64,000 nt of DNA from Medicago truncatula (GCF_003473485.1 NC_053046.1:1994001-2058000), one strand, 5' to 3'. Positions 33,957-45,775 are shown, numbered from the stretch's first letter. A program made the numbers and translations. Notes: generated by a model not told the origin, from the letters alone.

Positions 33957-34425
33957 TCATGTGGAACTGGTTCGCTCAACTGCTCCACAGTTGTCCCAAG
34001 CTTCAAAATCTTACCATTCACAATGTAGGTTTTCTTTTGTTCATCTTCTATTACAAAACATACGCTCTCCCGTATTTTATTTTAGTTTTGACCAAAATAA
34101 AATTGCATATTGTACATAGGAATCCTTGTGTCTAAACAAAGTTGGTGACATACATTGGAATGATCAACATATTGTTCCAGAATGTCTTTCAACACAGCTT
34201 AGAACATTTACACTCAAATATTACAAAGGCTTCAATTGTGAGGTTCAATTCACAAAATACATTATGCAGAACTCGAAAGTACTACAAAATATGACAATTC
34301 ACACTGCTTTAGACATTGATAAGTATCCAATGTTGGAAACTTTCTCTGTGTCCAAGGGGTTCTGAGACATGTAATCTTCACTTTGACAAAGTTCCAGCTC
34401 AACACCTTCATAAGCCTAAAGTTAT
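33957..34425 (+). pseudogene. Partial F-box-family copy: exon 2 end and FBD exon only (cluster copy 3)
   Basis: VMWNWFAQLLHSCPKLQNLT at 33957-34024 corresponds to the second exon, and the exon from 34120 carries the FBD (ECLSTQLRTFTLKYYKGFNC, NSKVLQNMTIHTALD). Near 34345 two bases of the CTCTCT run present in sister copies are missing, so the frame reads FSVSKGF then TGA. No F-box exon precedes it; upstream is the 3' flank of copy 2. It is a truncated, frameshifted duplicate. Confidence 0.87.
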
Positions 34426-35825
34426 GAAGCCTTTTTATGATCGTTAATTATATATGGTTTAGATCACAAATGCGATTATGATCATTAAATATAATTGTGA
34501 TCATTTTTGGCGGGGACTGCGGTTGTTGTACGGAGGATAAATTAATTTTGGTAGCTGCGTGGGCATTATGTGGATGGAAATGTAGTATTTTGATAGTTTT
34601 ATGATGCAAGATCCGTTTTCTTTTATTATTATGCAAATATTCAATAACAATATTTGATAGTTTTAAGTACATCACCTTTTTTTTTTTTTTTTTTTTTCCT
34701 TATTAATGATTGTTTTTGACCAGTGTCTATCACTGCCTGGAAGTTATTTTTTAGGCATGAAAGTTAGACAGAGAGGAATTGCTTCTTAAATTTATCACTG
34801 TTGCTGAGTTTACTTTGTGCTAGTTTAATCTGAAATTTGGTATAGGGATTTTAATCCACCGGGCATTGACGATTTGTGATGTTGTGCTTCCTTGTGTGGT
34901 AGTCACGTTGTGGTCTTTTTTCTGTCATATTACTTTCGACCAAGACCCTTTAATTTGTTTTTAAGTGTCCCATTCAAAATCCTGCAGCATTAATGAATTA
35001 ATCACTACTTCGAGTTTACTAATGTATTGTCTGCATTTTTTCATACCTTGTCTACACTTAGTAGTCTTGGTCCTCGTGTTTTGGCAATCGAGAAAGTAAG
35101 AATCATTCAGGGCTTCTTTGGTTCAATGCATGTAATGTAATGCAACTAAATTAGATTTTGAACTCTATTTCGCTTCTTTGTTTTCTGTTACAAATATTTC
35201 AGTTGTTGGTAGTGTAACTCTATTTTGGCTGTCTTCTACATTCTTTAATAAAATCCTCATAATTGAAATCATTTACTTTTGATTAGTCATTTCTTTATGT
35301 TTTGCTTCCCTTTTTATCAGTTGCTTCCTATAATAACTAAAGAAACAACATTGGTTGCAGGATAAAAACAGCTGTTAATTAGTATTACTTTCATTTTTTT
35401 AAAGGGTAATGATGTTATTTTCATTTTAAAGACAACAAACTGAGGGTTTTAACTGAACACTAGTTTAATACGGGTTATACTTTACTGTTAACTATAATTA
35501 ATATGCTGGTTCAAGATAGTATTATTATTATGTATGTCTCGAATTTCATGTAGTTGCCATCTAGCATTGGTGTTTCTTTTGTTATATTTCCTTCTGTTTT
35601 GTTTCTTTTTGTTATGTTTGATTTTAACTTTCTAAACTCTAAAAAAAAACTTAATATTCTTCAAAAGATCATGTCTTCTCCCACCTCTGACCCATTGTGA
35701 ATTTTCGGCATCAACCTTATTTCTTGTTATATCTTTTTTTTTTTTATTATTTCTTTTTTCTTTTCGGCATGAGAGTGGTGGCTGGAAAACGGTAGATCGT
35801 TGAATGATGGAAACAAACTAAAAGT

Positions 35826-36172
35826 GTTGCACCATAAGCTTCAAAATCTTACCATTCACAAGGTTTGCTTTTGTTTATCTTGTAATATAAACCCCTACTC
35901 ACACCTATGCATAATTTGTTTTAATTTGACACAAAATTGTTCCAGAATGTCTTTCCTCACAGCTTAGAACATTCACACTCAAATATTACAAAGGCTCCAA
36001 AAGTGAGGTTCAGTTTGCTAAATATATTTTGCAGACTTCAAAAGTACTACAAAATATGACAATTCACACAACTTTAGACATTGATCTAAAGCAGCCAATG
36101 TTGGAAACTTTCTCTCTGTGTCCAAGGGGCTCTGCCACATGTAATCTTCACTTTCGCACAAACCTGGCCTAA
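35826..36172 (+). pseudogene. Partial F-box-family copy: FBD exon (cluster copy 4)
   Basis: The end of exon 2 (KLQNLTIHK, about 35839-35861) is followed after a shortened intron by VPECLSSQLRTFTLKYYKGS, VQFAKYILQTSKVLQNM and METFSLCPRGSATC-type sequence (read as PMLETFSLCPRGSATCNLHF), ending at TAA 36170-36172. The usual start of exon 3 (HWKDPQI) and its acceptor are deleted. No F-box or LRR part is present. The FBD frame itself is open. Confidence 0.85.
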
Positions 36173-36586
36173 AGCCTTCGTAGTCCCAGGACTTTGTTGG
36201 CTTTTATTATCAAAATGTCCACTAGTAATATTTATTCGTTTTAAGGGCATTGTTGACTCTACTGGATTTTATTTACGTAGCCTTTTCATTTTAGCTCCTC
36301 CTATCTTTTTTGTCATTTTCATATTAGTGATTGCTTCTGACTGAGTTTATATCAATGTCTATATATCATTGCCTGGCAGTTATTTTTATAATTTTTAGTT
36401 TTATGCACGAAAATTAGAGAGGAATTGCTTCTGAATGTATCACTGTTGCTGAGCTTACTTTGTTGATCATTTTGTTATTCAATTAACCATGTGGCATGTG
36501 CGGTTTTTTGTTATTCTGCAAGTGAAATCATTTTGTATGCAAATACCTTTTAATTAATTAATCACTAATTTGAGTTTACTATTGTA

Positions 36587-36711
36587 CTCCCTCTGGACTT
36601 TTTTATAAGTGACAAATGAGTCGATAAAAGTTGATGTAATTGGTTCTTATATAGACCAAATACATCAATTTTATTGATCTATTCGTCTCTTATAAAAATG
36701 ACTGGAGGAGG
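36587..36711. mobile_element. Stowaway-like MITE, 125 bp, TA duplication
   Basis: CTCCCTCTGGACTTTTTTATAAG and CTTATAAAAATGACTGGAGGAG are inverted ends with TA at 36585-36586 and 36712-36713. The interior pairs imperfectly (GATGTAATTGG with CCAAATACATC). It is inserted in the duplicated 3' flank of F-box copy 4. Confidence 0.93.
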
Positions 36712-38389
36712 TATTGTCTGCATTCTTCATTCCTTGTCTGCGCTTTGTAGTCTTGGTCATGTTGTGGCAATTGAGAAAGTAAGCATCATTCAACACATCT
36801 TTGGTTCAATGCATACAATGCAACTAAGTCGGATTTTGAATTCTAATTTGCTACATTTCGGATATGTTAATGACTTGGTGTAAGGTTTAAGGCTTCGCCA
36901 TGTTGTTTGCATTCTGTTTCAAATATCTCATTTGTTGGTGCAAATTAACTGCAATGTTAACTTGTCTGTCTTCTACTCACATTGATAAATTCCTCAGAGC
37001 CAAATTTTTACACAGAATGGTTATATACCAATATTGATAAACTTACAACATCATTAACAGCAAAAGAATAAGCTGGATTGATAGATGATGACGATAATTT
37101 GTTTTGTAGATGTAATTTTGTTGGAAAGGTTTGATATTCGATTTTTAAGTGGATTGGAACATGAGTGATTTTACTCGGGCATGTGGTTTCTCTACTAGAC
37201 TATTTCTCATCATCCTCTTTGAATTAAAAAAACCCAGAAAGGATTAATTCTAAGTTGGCACACAAAATTTTGGAAGATTTGAGAAGCTAGGAATGTGATA
37301 AGCTGGTTTTTGTATTACGAGTGGTTCTCGAACCATCTTTGTTTTACCTCCCAAGTTTTTTAGTTTTGTTTAGCGGGTCGAGTACCCATTGTACTTTTTT
37401 CGGATTGTGAGTTAAATACTCTTTGTACTTCTCTTTTTTTAATTAAATTTTATTGTTAAAAAAAAGAGTACGATTGATCATCAAAGTTGGCTCAAGCGCA
37501 ATCACACAAATTAAATGAGTTGGACACCACATCTATCTTTATCCAAAATCTTTGTTTTTTTTAGAGGATCTTTACCCAAAACCATAAGCATTGAAATTAT
37601 GGACCAACTTGCTTATACATTGCTCAACACTCATTTTTATATTCAATGTAGGACTTCTAACTCACCTTAAGCTTGCCACAACAATAGAAGGTTTAGTGAC
37701 TTTTTTTTTTTGAAAGAGAAGGTTAGTGACTTGATGAGTTATGAATTAGTTTTCTCATGAGAAAACTAATTTTCTAATAAGAATGATTAAATATTTTAAA
37801 TTCTATAATTAGATATTAAATATTAAATAATAAAATCACTTTGATCACAATGCAAGTACTCAACACCACACATCTTTAATTTATTGAATGACAAATGTTA
37901 ATAGTTTTTGTTAGATTAATTATTTTTTCTCCTTATTCCTGTGAGTTTATCTCAGTTGATAGGGACATTGTATAATATATGTAGAAGACGGAGTTCTAAC
38001 CCAGACATCCCACTTGTTACTTTAAGTCTCCTTGACCCAATAAAAAATATAAAATACTCTCCTACGATTTATGTTTGAACTAAGAAATTGAACTAAAAAA
38101 TCTCACTTCTTATCCCATAATTCATACCAATTAAGTTCTATAACCTTCCACAAACACCATGGGCTATTAAGAAAGAAAAGATGATGTCATAGAAAACCTC
38201 CATTGCACCGTAATTATTTTGGGCATGCAACAGTTAGCTAATTTCTCTCCCATATCTACCACATTGAGTATCTCTTTTTTTTTTTTGTTGTCTCGTCCAA
38301 AGATTACGGAATTAACCCTTGCACACTATTAACCCTACAAAAATAAAACTAGGGTTCACACTTATACCTCGCTGTGAACAAGAACAACC
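36712..38389. other. Intergenic DNA between F-box copies 4 and 5
   Basis: This contains the remaining shared 3' flank (GGTTCAATGCATACAATGCAACTAA, also near 35120) and a SINE at 37938. The sequence just before the next gene (AAAATAAAACTAGGGTTCACACTTATACC) resembles that before copy 2 (ATAAACTAGGGTTATTTCATTCTTATACC), so it is a shared leader or promoter-proximal part. No separate gene was seen. Confidence 0.55.
37938..38045 (+). mobile_element. SINE copy, plus strand
   Basis: GTGAGTTTATCTCAGTTGATAGGG, TTGTATAATATATG and GAGTTCTAACCCAGACATCCCACTTGTTAC follow the family order, then CCTTGACCCAATAAAAAATA as tail. The B-box is mutated (TTCTAACC instead of TTCGAACC). Confidence 0.65.
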
Positions 38390-39729
38390 ATGGAATCACT
38401 ACCTGACGACGTTCTGTGTCACATTCTGTCGTTCCTTCCGACGAGGGATGCTGTTGCTACTAGCCTTCTGTCAAAGAGATGGAAACCACTCTGGCTCTCC
38501 TTCCGTTCCTTCGACCTTGATGACAACTACTTTTCCGACTTCCACAGGTTTTCCAATTTCGTCACCTCATCACCACAATCCATTCAATCCTTACGCCTCA
38601 CTTGTGGCTCCCATTTTACCTTCGAGTTCGAGGACGTCGAAGAAGATGCTTTCGACCTCTTCCTTTATAGACTGTCGTTCAAAGGAATTCAGGAACTCGA
38701 TCTCTGCTTGGTCACTTTAATCGAATTGCCTTTTGGCTTCTACACTTGCAATAATCTTGTCACACTTAAGCTAGACAATGTTACTTTCAAAGATGGCTCT
38801 TCCTATATCAATTTTCCATTACTCAAATCCCTTAATTTGAACGACGTCGTCTTTGGAAATCGTGCTAACATGTTTGACTTTTTTTGCGGATGTCCCAATG
38901 TTGAAGATGTAGAAGTGACATCACTATCAATAGTTAATAGTCGCATTCCTCAGCCACCAGAAGAGGGGGTTGAAGCCTTACCAAAGTTGGTCAGAGCAAA
39001 AATTTCAGAATTACATAGCATGTTACCTTTGCTTTGTAATGCACAGTTTTTGTATGCTGGAGTGGTATATCAAATGCTTCTCTAATATTAATAATAATAA
39101 CCTGTTTTTTATTTATTTAAAATTCTCATCTTCATTAATATCTAACAATTATTTATTTTTGTTTTAACTAGTCTTATTGGTGTTGCAATCCCACATTTCA
39201 CAATCTAATCCACATGGACATTACACTTGAGTTGATTTCTTGCGATGTCATGTGGAACTGGTTTGCGCAAGTTCTCCAGAATTGTCCCAATCTTCAAAAT
39301 CTTACTGTTCAAAAGGTTTGTTTAATTTGCTTTTGGTCATCCTGTATTTTAAACATAATCTCCCATATTTTATTTTTGACTAAAATAAAATTGTGTGTGT
39401 ATTGCACACAGAAATACGCATGTGTAAAAAAACATGGCAACGATGTGCATTGGAAGGATCCACAAATTATTCCACAATGTCTTTCATCACGACTTAAAAC
39501 GTTTAAGTTCAAATCGTTCAACGACTTTGATTGTGAGGTTCAATTTGCTAAGTATATCATGCAGAATTCTAAAGTACTTCAAAATATGACAATTCACACA
39601 ACTTTAGACATTGATCTAAAGCATCCAATGTTGGAAACATTATCTTTGTGTCCAATGGGCTCTGCGACATGTAATCTTCACTTTGACTTAGAGTCGGCCC
39701 AACACCTTCGTAGGCCGACAGCTTTGTGA
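38390..39729 (+). CDS. F-box/LRR/FBD protein, three exons (cluster copy 5)
   Basis: Exons 38390-39064, 39172-39315 and 39412-39729 join at phase-0 GT-AG junctions to 1,137 nt, or 378 residues. The start MESLPDDVLCHILSFLPTRD places the F-box immediately at the N-terminus (about 2-38), shorter than copy 2 by some 14 residues. The LRR-like middle reads FKGIQELDLCL, FPLLKSLNLNDVVFG and FFCGCPNVEDVEVTSL. Exon 2 gives VMWNWFAQVLQNCPNLQNLT. An FBD covers about 296-366, with an extra tail QHLRRPTAL absent from copy 2. The role is presumed to be an SCF-type substrate receptor with unknown target. The reading frame is clean, so it is probably expressed. Confidence 0.93.
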
Positions 39730-40834
39730 GGCTTTTTATGATTTTTTTTATTATGGTTATGATCACAAATGCAGTTATGATCATTAATTTATTGTAATCA
39801 CTTTGACACAGACCACGGTTGTTGCATGATAAATTAAATTTGATAGCTGATATGCACTATTTTGATAGTTTTTGTGGATCTAGACTTTGTTGGCTTTTAT
39901 TGTTATGCAAATATCCAATAACAATATTTGATAGCTTTATGGACATTGACTCTTACGAATTTTATATTTATGTAGCCTTTTCATTTTAGCTCCTTAGCTT
40001 TTCTGCAGTTTTCTTTTCTTAATTGTGATTGCTTCTGACTCGTGTTTATATCAATGTATCTATCATTGCATGGAAATTATGTTATATTGTTTAGCTTAGG
40101 TTTGAAAATTAGAGGGAGAGGAATTGCGTCTGAATGCATCATTGTTGCTGAGCTTACTTTCTGCTAGTTTTACTTGAAATTTGGTATAGGGATTGTAATC
40201 CACTGGGCATTGAGGATTTGTGGCATTGTGGTTTTTTTGCTGTCATATTACTTGGGATGGAGACCCGCTAATTTGTTGTTAAGTGTCCCTTTCAAAATCA
40301 TGCAGCTTTATGCTTTTCGATCCAATCATTGGTTTCGTTCGTATTTCATTTACAGTGAGTTACAGTAGGTGTTTTAGTTAGTTAGTGTGCTACAATCTGT
40401 ATAGAAAGTCAAAGACTTTTCTTGTTGTTTTCCAGATCTTTTGTGCTGTGAATTTATGGAGGCTTCCTTTTTGGATTGTTTCCTTGAAGATGTATTAGTA
40501 AGATGCATGGGTACATTAAGTATAAGTATAATACATTCATATTTATATTAGTACTTCACATCATATCTTGAGGTGCAAGTTTGGTAGTAAGAGATTAATC
40601 TTGTAACCTCAAGTGTTGAGTTAGAATTTCCTCAAGAAACAGTTGTAAAATTATCAGCGATGCAACTTTAATTAATAAAAACAATACTTCACATCTCTGA
40701 TGGACATAATGTAAGTAACTCAATTTGAGTGGCTTATTTCTCATTTAGTGGGTTTCATTCTGCCACATCACATTTAAACTGCCCACAATATTTTTACTCC
40801 AATGGTGCATATTTAAGTAACTCTTAGGTTTTGT
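39730..40834. other. 3' flank of F-box copy 5 and intergenic DNA
   Basis: Shared cluster flank is recognisable to about 40350 (TAGGGATTGTAATCCACTGGGCATTGAGG, TTCAAAATCATGCAGCTTTATGCTTTTCG). Beyond that there is unassigned AT-rich DNA. Confidence 0.6.
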
Positions 40835-41196
40835 TTGGGAATTTGGAGGGGAGGGTTTTGGAAAAAAGGAAGGAGCAAGTGGAAGAAATAGTAGACATTG
40901 GGAGGAGAGAGCTTTGGAGGTTAATTTTTTACTCATAATAAAAAATCCCCCTCTTTGGAGGAACTCAAAAATTGTATTGGGGGAGGGTTTTGAGGGGTTA
41001 TGGAGGGTTTATATGAATTTTTTAAATTCAATCTATGTTGTTATAATATTCTTAAAATTAAAAGTATATTAATCATAAATATTAATTTATCATTCTCTAA
41101 AAAACTGTTCTTTCAAACAATATGAATTTTTTATCAATTTTTTTTATATATTTCCAACCCCCAAAGCCCTCCCCTCCATACTCCCAAACAGAGCCA
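40835..41196. mobile_element. MITE with GTTTGGGA ends (Tourist/hAT-like)
   Basis: The left end GGTTTTGTTTGGGAATTTGG and AGGGGAGGGTTTTGG pair with the complement of CCAAAGCCCTCCCCTCC and CTCCCAAACAGAGCC on the right. A second right-type motif (GGAGGGTTTTGAGGGG) lies at about 40980. Neither a clean TWA nor an 8-bp duplication was found, so the superfamily is open. Confidence 0.7.
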
Positions 41197-41383
41197 TAAG
41201 GTACAAGAACTTCATTAATTTCTTTGTTGGTTGATTGCAAGGATAGTCAAATCTATATTTGTATGAAACGGTAACTTAAATAAGGTGCTCTGTAATTTTT
41301 TTATGCAACTTGAATTGCCACATAGATTTGCTCCAATGGAAACAAAAATTATGAAAGGGTTGTATAGTGTTTGAAGAGAAACT

Positions 41384-41561
41384 CTTGGGTGGATACAAGA
41401 ATTTGGACCCTCTATTTGGTCAGACACATATAAAAAGGAAAAAGATAGAAGAAATAATAATTAAATATCATTAATTTTTAAATGATTATATCATGTCCAT
41501 ATTTTTGTGTGTGTGACCAAATAGAGGGTCCAAATCTTTGTGTCCACTCAAGAATTATTCG
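41384..41561. mobile_element. MITE with about 45-bp inverted ends
   Basis: CTTGGGTGGATACAAGAATTTGG then ACCCTCTATTTGGTCA on the left is matched by TGACCAAATAGAGGGTCCAA and ATCTTTGTGTCCACTCAAG on the right. The central part is AT-rich. No target duplication was established. Confidence 0.8.
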
Positions 41562-41643
41562 TGTTTGAAACTCAATGATGAAACCAATGTTGGAGATTTT
41601 ATTAGGGAACTAAGTACTAAGGCGTCCTATTTTCCTTCATTAA

Positions 41644-42035
41644 GGCAAATTCTATGGTACACCCAAATATTTGAGTGTACCGATACACCAAATTGTTAAA
41701 TTATTAATCAAATGAGTTGTTTTTTTGAAGAAGTCTATCATTGACAATTATAAAAATTAAATCTTATTTACCAAAAGCGTCGACGAAATAAAATTTAATT
41801 TTGTTGAATTTTTATTACTCATAATGAAAATTATTGATTACTTTATGAGAAAATGTTAAAAATTTAATATGATTCTTATAAATAATGAAATTATGTTTTT
41901 TTTTCTTATGAAATTATGTTTTCTAAAGGATAACCTTGACAAATAGCTCTTTACTTTCTAAAATGATCATTAATTTATCAATTTATGAAGTAAGGAGTAC
42001 CAGTGAACTCAAATTTGTGAGGTGTAGAAGTTCCC
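41644..42035. mobile_element. TIR element, copy B of the roughly 400-bp family
   Basis: It starts GGCAAATTCTATGGTACACC and ends ...GAGGTGTAGAAGTTCCC, the same ends as copy A in the opposite orientation. The flanks CTTCATTAA and TTTCATTAA match at 8 of 9 positions, as expected for an aged 9-bp duplication. Confidence 0.88.
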
Positions 42036-42129
42036 TTTCATTAAAAATCAATTTACTAAGCTAAAAAGATAAAATAAAAAAACAAAGGAAACTTGCCGAT
42101 GAAGAAACATATGTAAGCCTCAAGATATA

Positions 42130-42400
42130 TTAAAAGCGAAAAGAAACAAATATAGGATGGGAAACATAAAACATAAAACAATGCCAAATGAATTTAGCAA
42201 AGTTACAATTAAGGAAGCGGTGGAAAGATGATTCCATGTTGGAGCCACAAAGACTGCACATGGAAGGAAGTTGACGTCCTCTTCTGGCTAGAGTTTCATT
42301 AGTAGATAACTTATCATCTAAGCTTCTCCAAAGAATGAAAGGTTCTCCATTAGTAGGTAACCTATATGCCAAATAAGCTTTGCCCAACTGGTATTTTGGT
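42130..42400 (-). pseudogene. LINE zf-RVT remnant
   Basis: The minus strand encodes FILWRSLDDKLSTNETLARR, then GRQLPSMCSLCGS and SSFHRFLNCNFAKFIWHC. The C-x2-C...H-x4-C zinc-knuckle pattern is the conserved zf-RVT region at the C-terminal side of plant LINE reverse transcriptases. No RT is attached, and the frame begins and ends within the domain. It is a dead fragment. Confidence 0.85.
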
Positions 42401-43134
42401 CTAAATAATCACCATGAAAATCATAAGCATCCTTGAAAGAGAGATGACCATCATAAGCATCATAGATTGAAGAATGGATAAGCATGCATAATACGACATG
42501 GAAAGATCCATCTTGAGATTGAGAGAGCTCCTAACAAAGTTTCAAATTTGTTGCTTCATTAATTTGTCACAAAGATTTGATGCCTAAACCATTTGTTGGA
42601 ACTTGTGTTGGGGGTCTGCTGCAATAACTTGATCAAGAAGATGATGAAGATGAACATGATGAAATGTGCACATAAATTTCAAAGATTGTTGTATATCTAT
42701 CTTGATTGTTGTAAAGATGCTGCTGCACTTGAAACCTGAAAAGTTTAATGGTTATGCATGTAAAACTCAAAGCGCATGAGGTTGCCATACTAACCTTTAG
42801 GTTCCATTCGCCCCCACCAATAACTGTATATTTGATGCAATAAGGAATGACCGGCGAATCCCCTTCAGGATACTATGAGTTCCTTGACGTGTATTGCACA
42901 ACCAAACCAAGCGTATCTCCTAACAGTATTTTACAGATTTATGGTTCCAGCAATTCACTCATGCATTAGAGAATTGATGGATGATTTAGAATAAGAGAAT
43001 GGTGAAGAATTATGTTGTTAATGTAACAAAATTCTGTCCAAAATTATGTGTTGTTGTGTGTCCAACTAATGCCCATATGTCAAGCATTTATAGTGCATTA
43101 TATGACTCTTCACATGAGAGAAAGCACCCTTTGA
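42401..43134. other. Unassigned intergenic DNA
   Basis: No protein, RNA or clear terminal repeats were recognised. TGTTGGAACTTGTG at 42597 and ATCACCAACA at about 44420 could be the two ends of an old LTR, but no matching target duplication was found. Confidence 0.35.
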
Positions 43135-43285
43135 CTTGAATCAATGTTATGATTCATTAAACACCCATTTGTCAAAGGTTATGATCATATACACTTGAAT
43201 CAATGTTATGATTCATTAAGCACCCTTTTGCCAAAGGTTATAACCATACACACTTGAATCAATGTCATGGTTCATTATCTATCAA
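43135..43285. repeat. Short tandem repeat, period about 59 bp, 2.5 copies
   Basis: CTTGAATCAATGTTATGATTC and TCAAAGGTTATGATCATA-type phrases start at 43135, 43194 and 43253. The third copy is cut by the Mutator-like element at 43295. Confidence 0.88.
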
Positions 43286-43294
43286 TAAATAATA

Positions 43295-44316
43295 GGCTTA
43301 AACCCACTATTTACCCCCTAAGTTTACAAAAGTTGCAATTTTGGCCCCCTATTAAAAAAAATGGCAAAAGTGACCCCATATCTACCCCTTTTGCAAAACG
43401 TCAATTTTAACTTGGTCAACCATATGTGGCATGCCACCTGTGTATTTATTTTATTATTTATTTTTTTATAATTGTTAATTCCACGTGTTAATTAAACAAA
43501 TTAAAAAAGAAAAGAAAAATTGATAGAAAATAGAGAAGGCACGTGCAGAGTCTCTGGCCTTTCATTTTCTAGGATTTTTCCCCATTTTTTCCCCAATTCC
43601 TTTCATCTCCCCTTATCTTTCCCTCTTCCATCGTATCACAACCCTTCATCTCAATTCTTCTCAGTTCAAAACCCATGAAGAAATTGCATTTTATTTTCAG
43701 AAAAAATCTTCCACACTCGTGGAATCTCCTTCCTAGGTTTTCATCTATCCAAGCAATCACCAAAGGAGAATCCACACCACAGTGATAAACAAACTCAGTT
43801 CTCCGTTTTCAGTGCTGACCCATTGAATGATAGATGAATATTCAGCCATGTTTGATTTGCTGAAGGAAAAAAAAATGGACGGGATCGAAAAACGAAAGAA
43901 GGGGAAGATGACACACGAAAGAAGGAGAAGGAGAAGATGAAGATGAATTTTCGAATTCTGGAAAATGAGAGAAAAAGTGAAAGGAAAAGATGAAGGTTTG
44001 GTTTGGATTGATAGAGGATGATTTTGGGTTCTTAAAAGTTTGATATTACTGTTGGGAGAAGACAAAAGCTCCCACGTGCCTTTCCTTCATTATTGCAAAT
44101 TTTTCTTTTTATTAATTAGCTAATTATACACATGGAAAATAAATTAAAAAAATAAATAAATAAATACACAGGTGGCATGCCACATACGGTTGACTGAGTC
44201 AAAATTGACGTTTTGCAAAAGGGGGTAGACATAAGGGATCATTTTTGCCATTTTTTTAATAGGGGAACAAAATTGCAACTTTTGCAAACTTAGGGGGTAA
44301 AAAGTGGGTTTAAGCC
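43295..44316. mobile_element. Mutator-like TIR element, 1,022 bp, 9-bp duplication TAAATAATA
   Basis: TAAATAATA flanks it at 43286-43294 and 44317-44325. The termini are GGCTTAAACCCACTATTTAC and its near-exact complement, and the inverted arms run about 210 bp, to GGCATGCCACCTGTGTATTT and beyond. The centre (about 43540-44080) is less AT-biased and contains open frames on the minus strand with a Pro/Ser/Phe-rich composition. It could be captured host sequence, but I recognise no protein. No transposase is present, so it is non-autonomous. Confidence 0.93.
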
Positions 44317-44325
44317 TAAATAATA

Positions 44326-44939
44326 ATGTTCCAATGTATATGAATGGTTCCCGTGAAGAGTTACAACTCTTGGTCAAGATTAACAACTTTTGGTTCTAAA
44401 GTGATTCCATTATTTTGGAAATCACCAACAATCCCCCACCATTTTCAAAATACTAAATCTCATAAATACGGAAATTCCATGCCTTCAGATAATGGTATCT
44501 CGCGATTTGAACCATTACTTAGTAAGTGAAAAGAGGTCCGTAATAAGACATAACATGTTAGCAAAGAGGTCCGTAATAAAATAAAAACGTATTTTTTTTT
44601 AAAAGAACAATGTTCTATTTAAATTTTTTTAAAGATAAATACAATGTGCCGTATATATGTGATACACCCAAAGATGAAAATCACTACCATATACATGAGG
44701 ATCCTCAAACCATCCTCCCAAAAAAACACACCTAACACCAAAAGCAAGAGGACTCAATTCTAATATGCCTAAAACAAGACAACATAAGAGGAAAAGGAAA
44801 TCAAATCGGGGAAGAAGAAAAGGAAAGTCAGATGGAGTGATGGTGATGGAACGCGCGGTATCAGAGAGAAAGAGAATAAGGAATTTTTGTTTTTAGTGGG
44901 GTAGTACTTAGTAGTACTACTGGGCTATAATTTTTTTTA
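44326..44939. other. Unassigned intergenic DNA
   Basis: No gene or repeat ends were recognised. An A-rich stretch sits at 44700-44830. Confidence 0.4.
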
Positions 44940-45480
44940 GACCCATACCTTGGGGAGGCGCAGTTCTATTGAGCTCCTTGCACATCCTAAAGTTCGGCCC
45001 TACTTCCAAGCAAACAACTTTGATTTGACTCTATCAGCAATTGGTTTAAAGTGTATAGATTTGAGCTTTCCTTTGAAAATTGGAACTCCTGAGTATGTGA
45101 ATAGAAGAGTACCAGTATTAAAACATAACATGTTAGCAATTTGAGATAACCTAGGATGACTTGTTGAACCTGCAAATATGGTTGATTTAAGGATTGGCAT
45201 GTTGACCAAAATGAACAACATATTTTGTGATTAAATCTATGAGAGTATGAATATTAGAGGATGGGACTTTAAAGAATATCATAAAATCATATGCATATAG
45301 AACATGAGATGGAATAGGTATACCCTAGAGTCATTGATGAGGTTAATCTTGCCTTCTCTAACAAGTTTTTTTTTATGTTTCTGTTGAAAACTTCCTCTAC
45401 AAGGCAAAAGAGAAGTGGGGAGCGAGGGTCTCCTTGCATGACCCCTATGTTGCAAGAGAAAGAAAAAAACTGAACATGAA
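44940..45480 (-). pseudogene. LINE reverse transcriptase remnant with mutated YADD box
   Basis: Read on the minus strand: GVMQGDPRSPLLFCLVEEVF (normal motif QGDPLSPLLF), then LYAYDFMIFFKVPSSNIHTL, where the catalytic YADD is YAYD, then GTLLFTYSGVPIFKGKLKSI and HFKPIADRVKSKLFAWK. Order and spacing fit the palm and thumb of a plant L1-type RT. Frame changes and stops occur between blocks and after AWK. It is inactive. Confidence 0.87.
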
Positions 45481-45635
45481 AAAAATGAAATAATGTAATT
45501 GATTTTGCTTAAATCTTCATGTTCATCGGGTTGTTGGTTTAATTATTACACCTCTACTTGTTAATTAGTCTAAATTATTTTTACCTCTGATGGAAAATAA
45601 CCCTTTTTTTTTTTTAAGGAAGATGGAACATAACT

Positions 45636-45775
45636 TTTTTTTTTTAGATAGATGAAATGACAAGTCATTATAAACTCACACACATAAGTGGAGGTACCGG
45701 AGTTCGAACCCCGATCATGACATCCGACCTAACAATTTCCGCATTTTATCAGTTGAGTTAGGACTTCATGACCTA
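45636..45775 (-). mobile_element. tRNA-derived SINE, minus strand
   Basis: On the minus strand: AAGTCCTAACTCAACTGAT (A-box region), GGGGTTCGAACTCCGG (B-box), CTCCACTTATGTGTGTGAG, then a poly-A tail, seen as the T-run at 45636-45646. It belongs to the subtype with the ACTTATGTGTGTG tail that is also at 3750. Confidence 0.75.

Noticed and set aside
42597..44425. TGTTGG...CCAACA as ends of a Copia-type LTR
   Set aside because: No matching 5-bp duplication, primer-binding site or second LTR was found. The match of short ends alone is weak.
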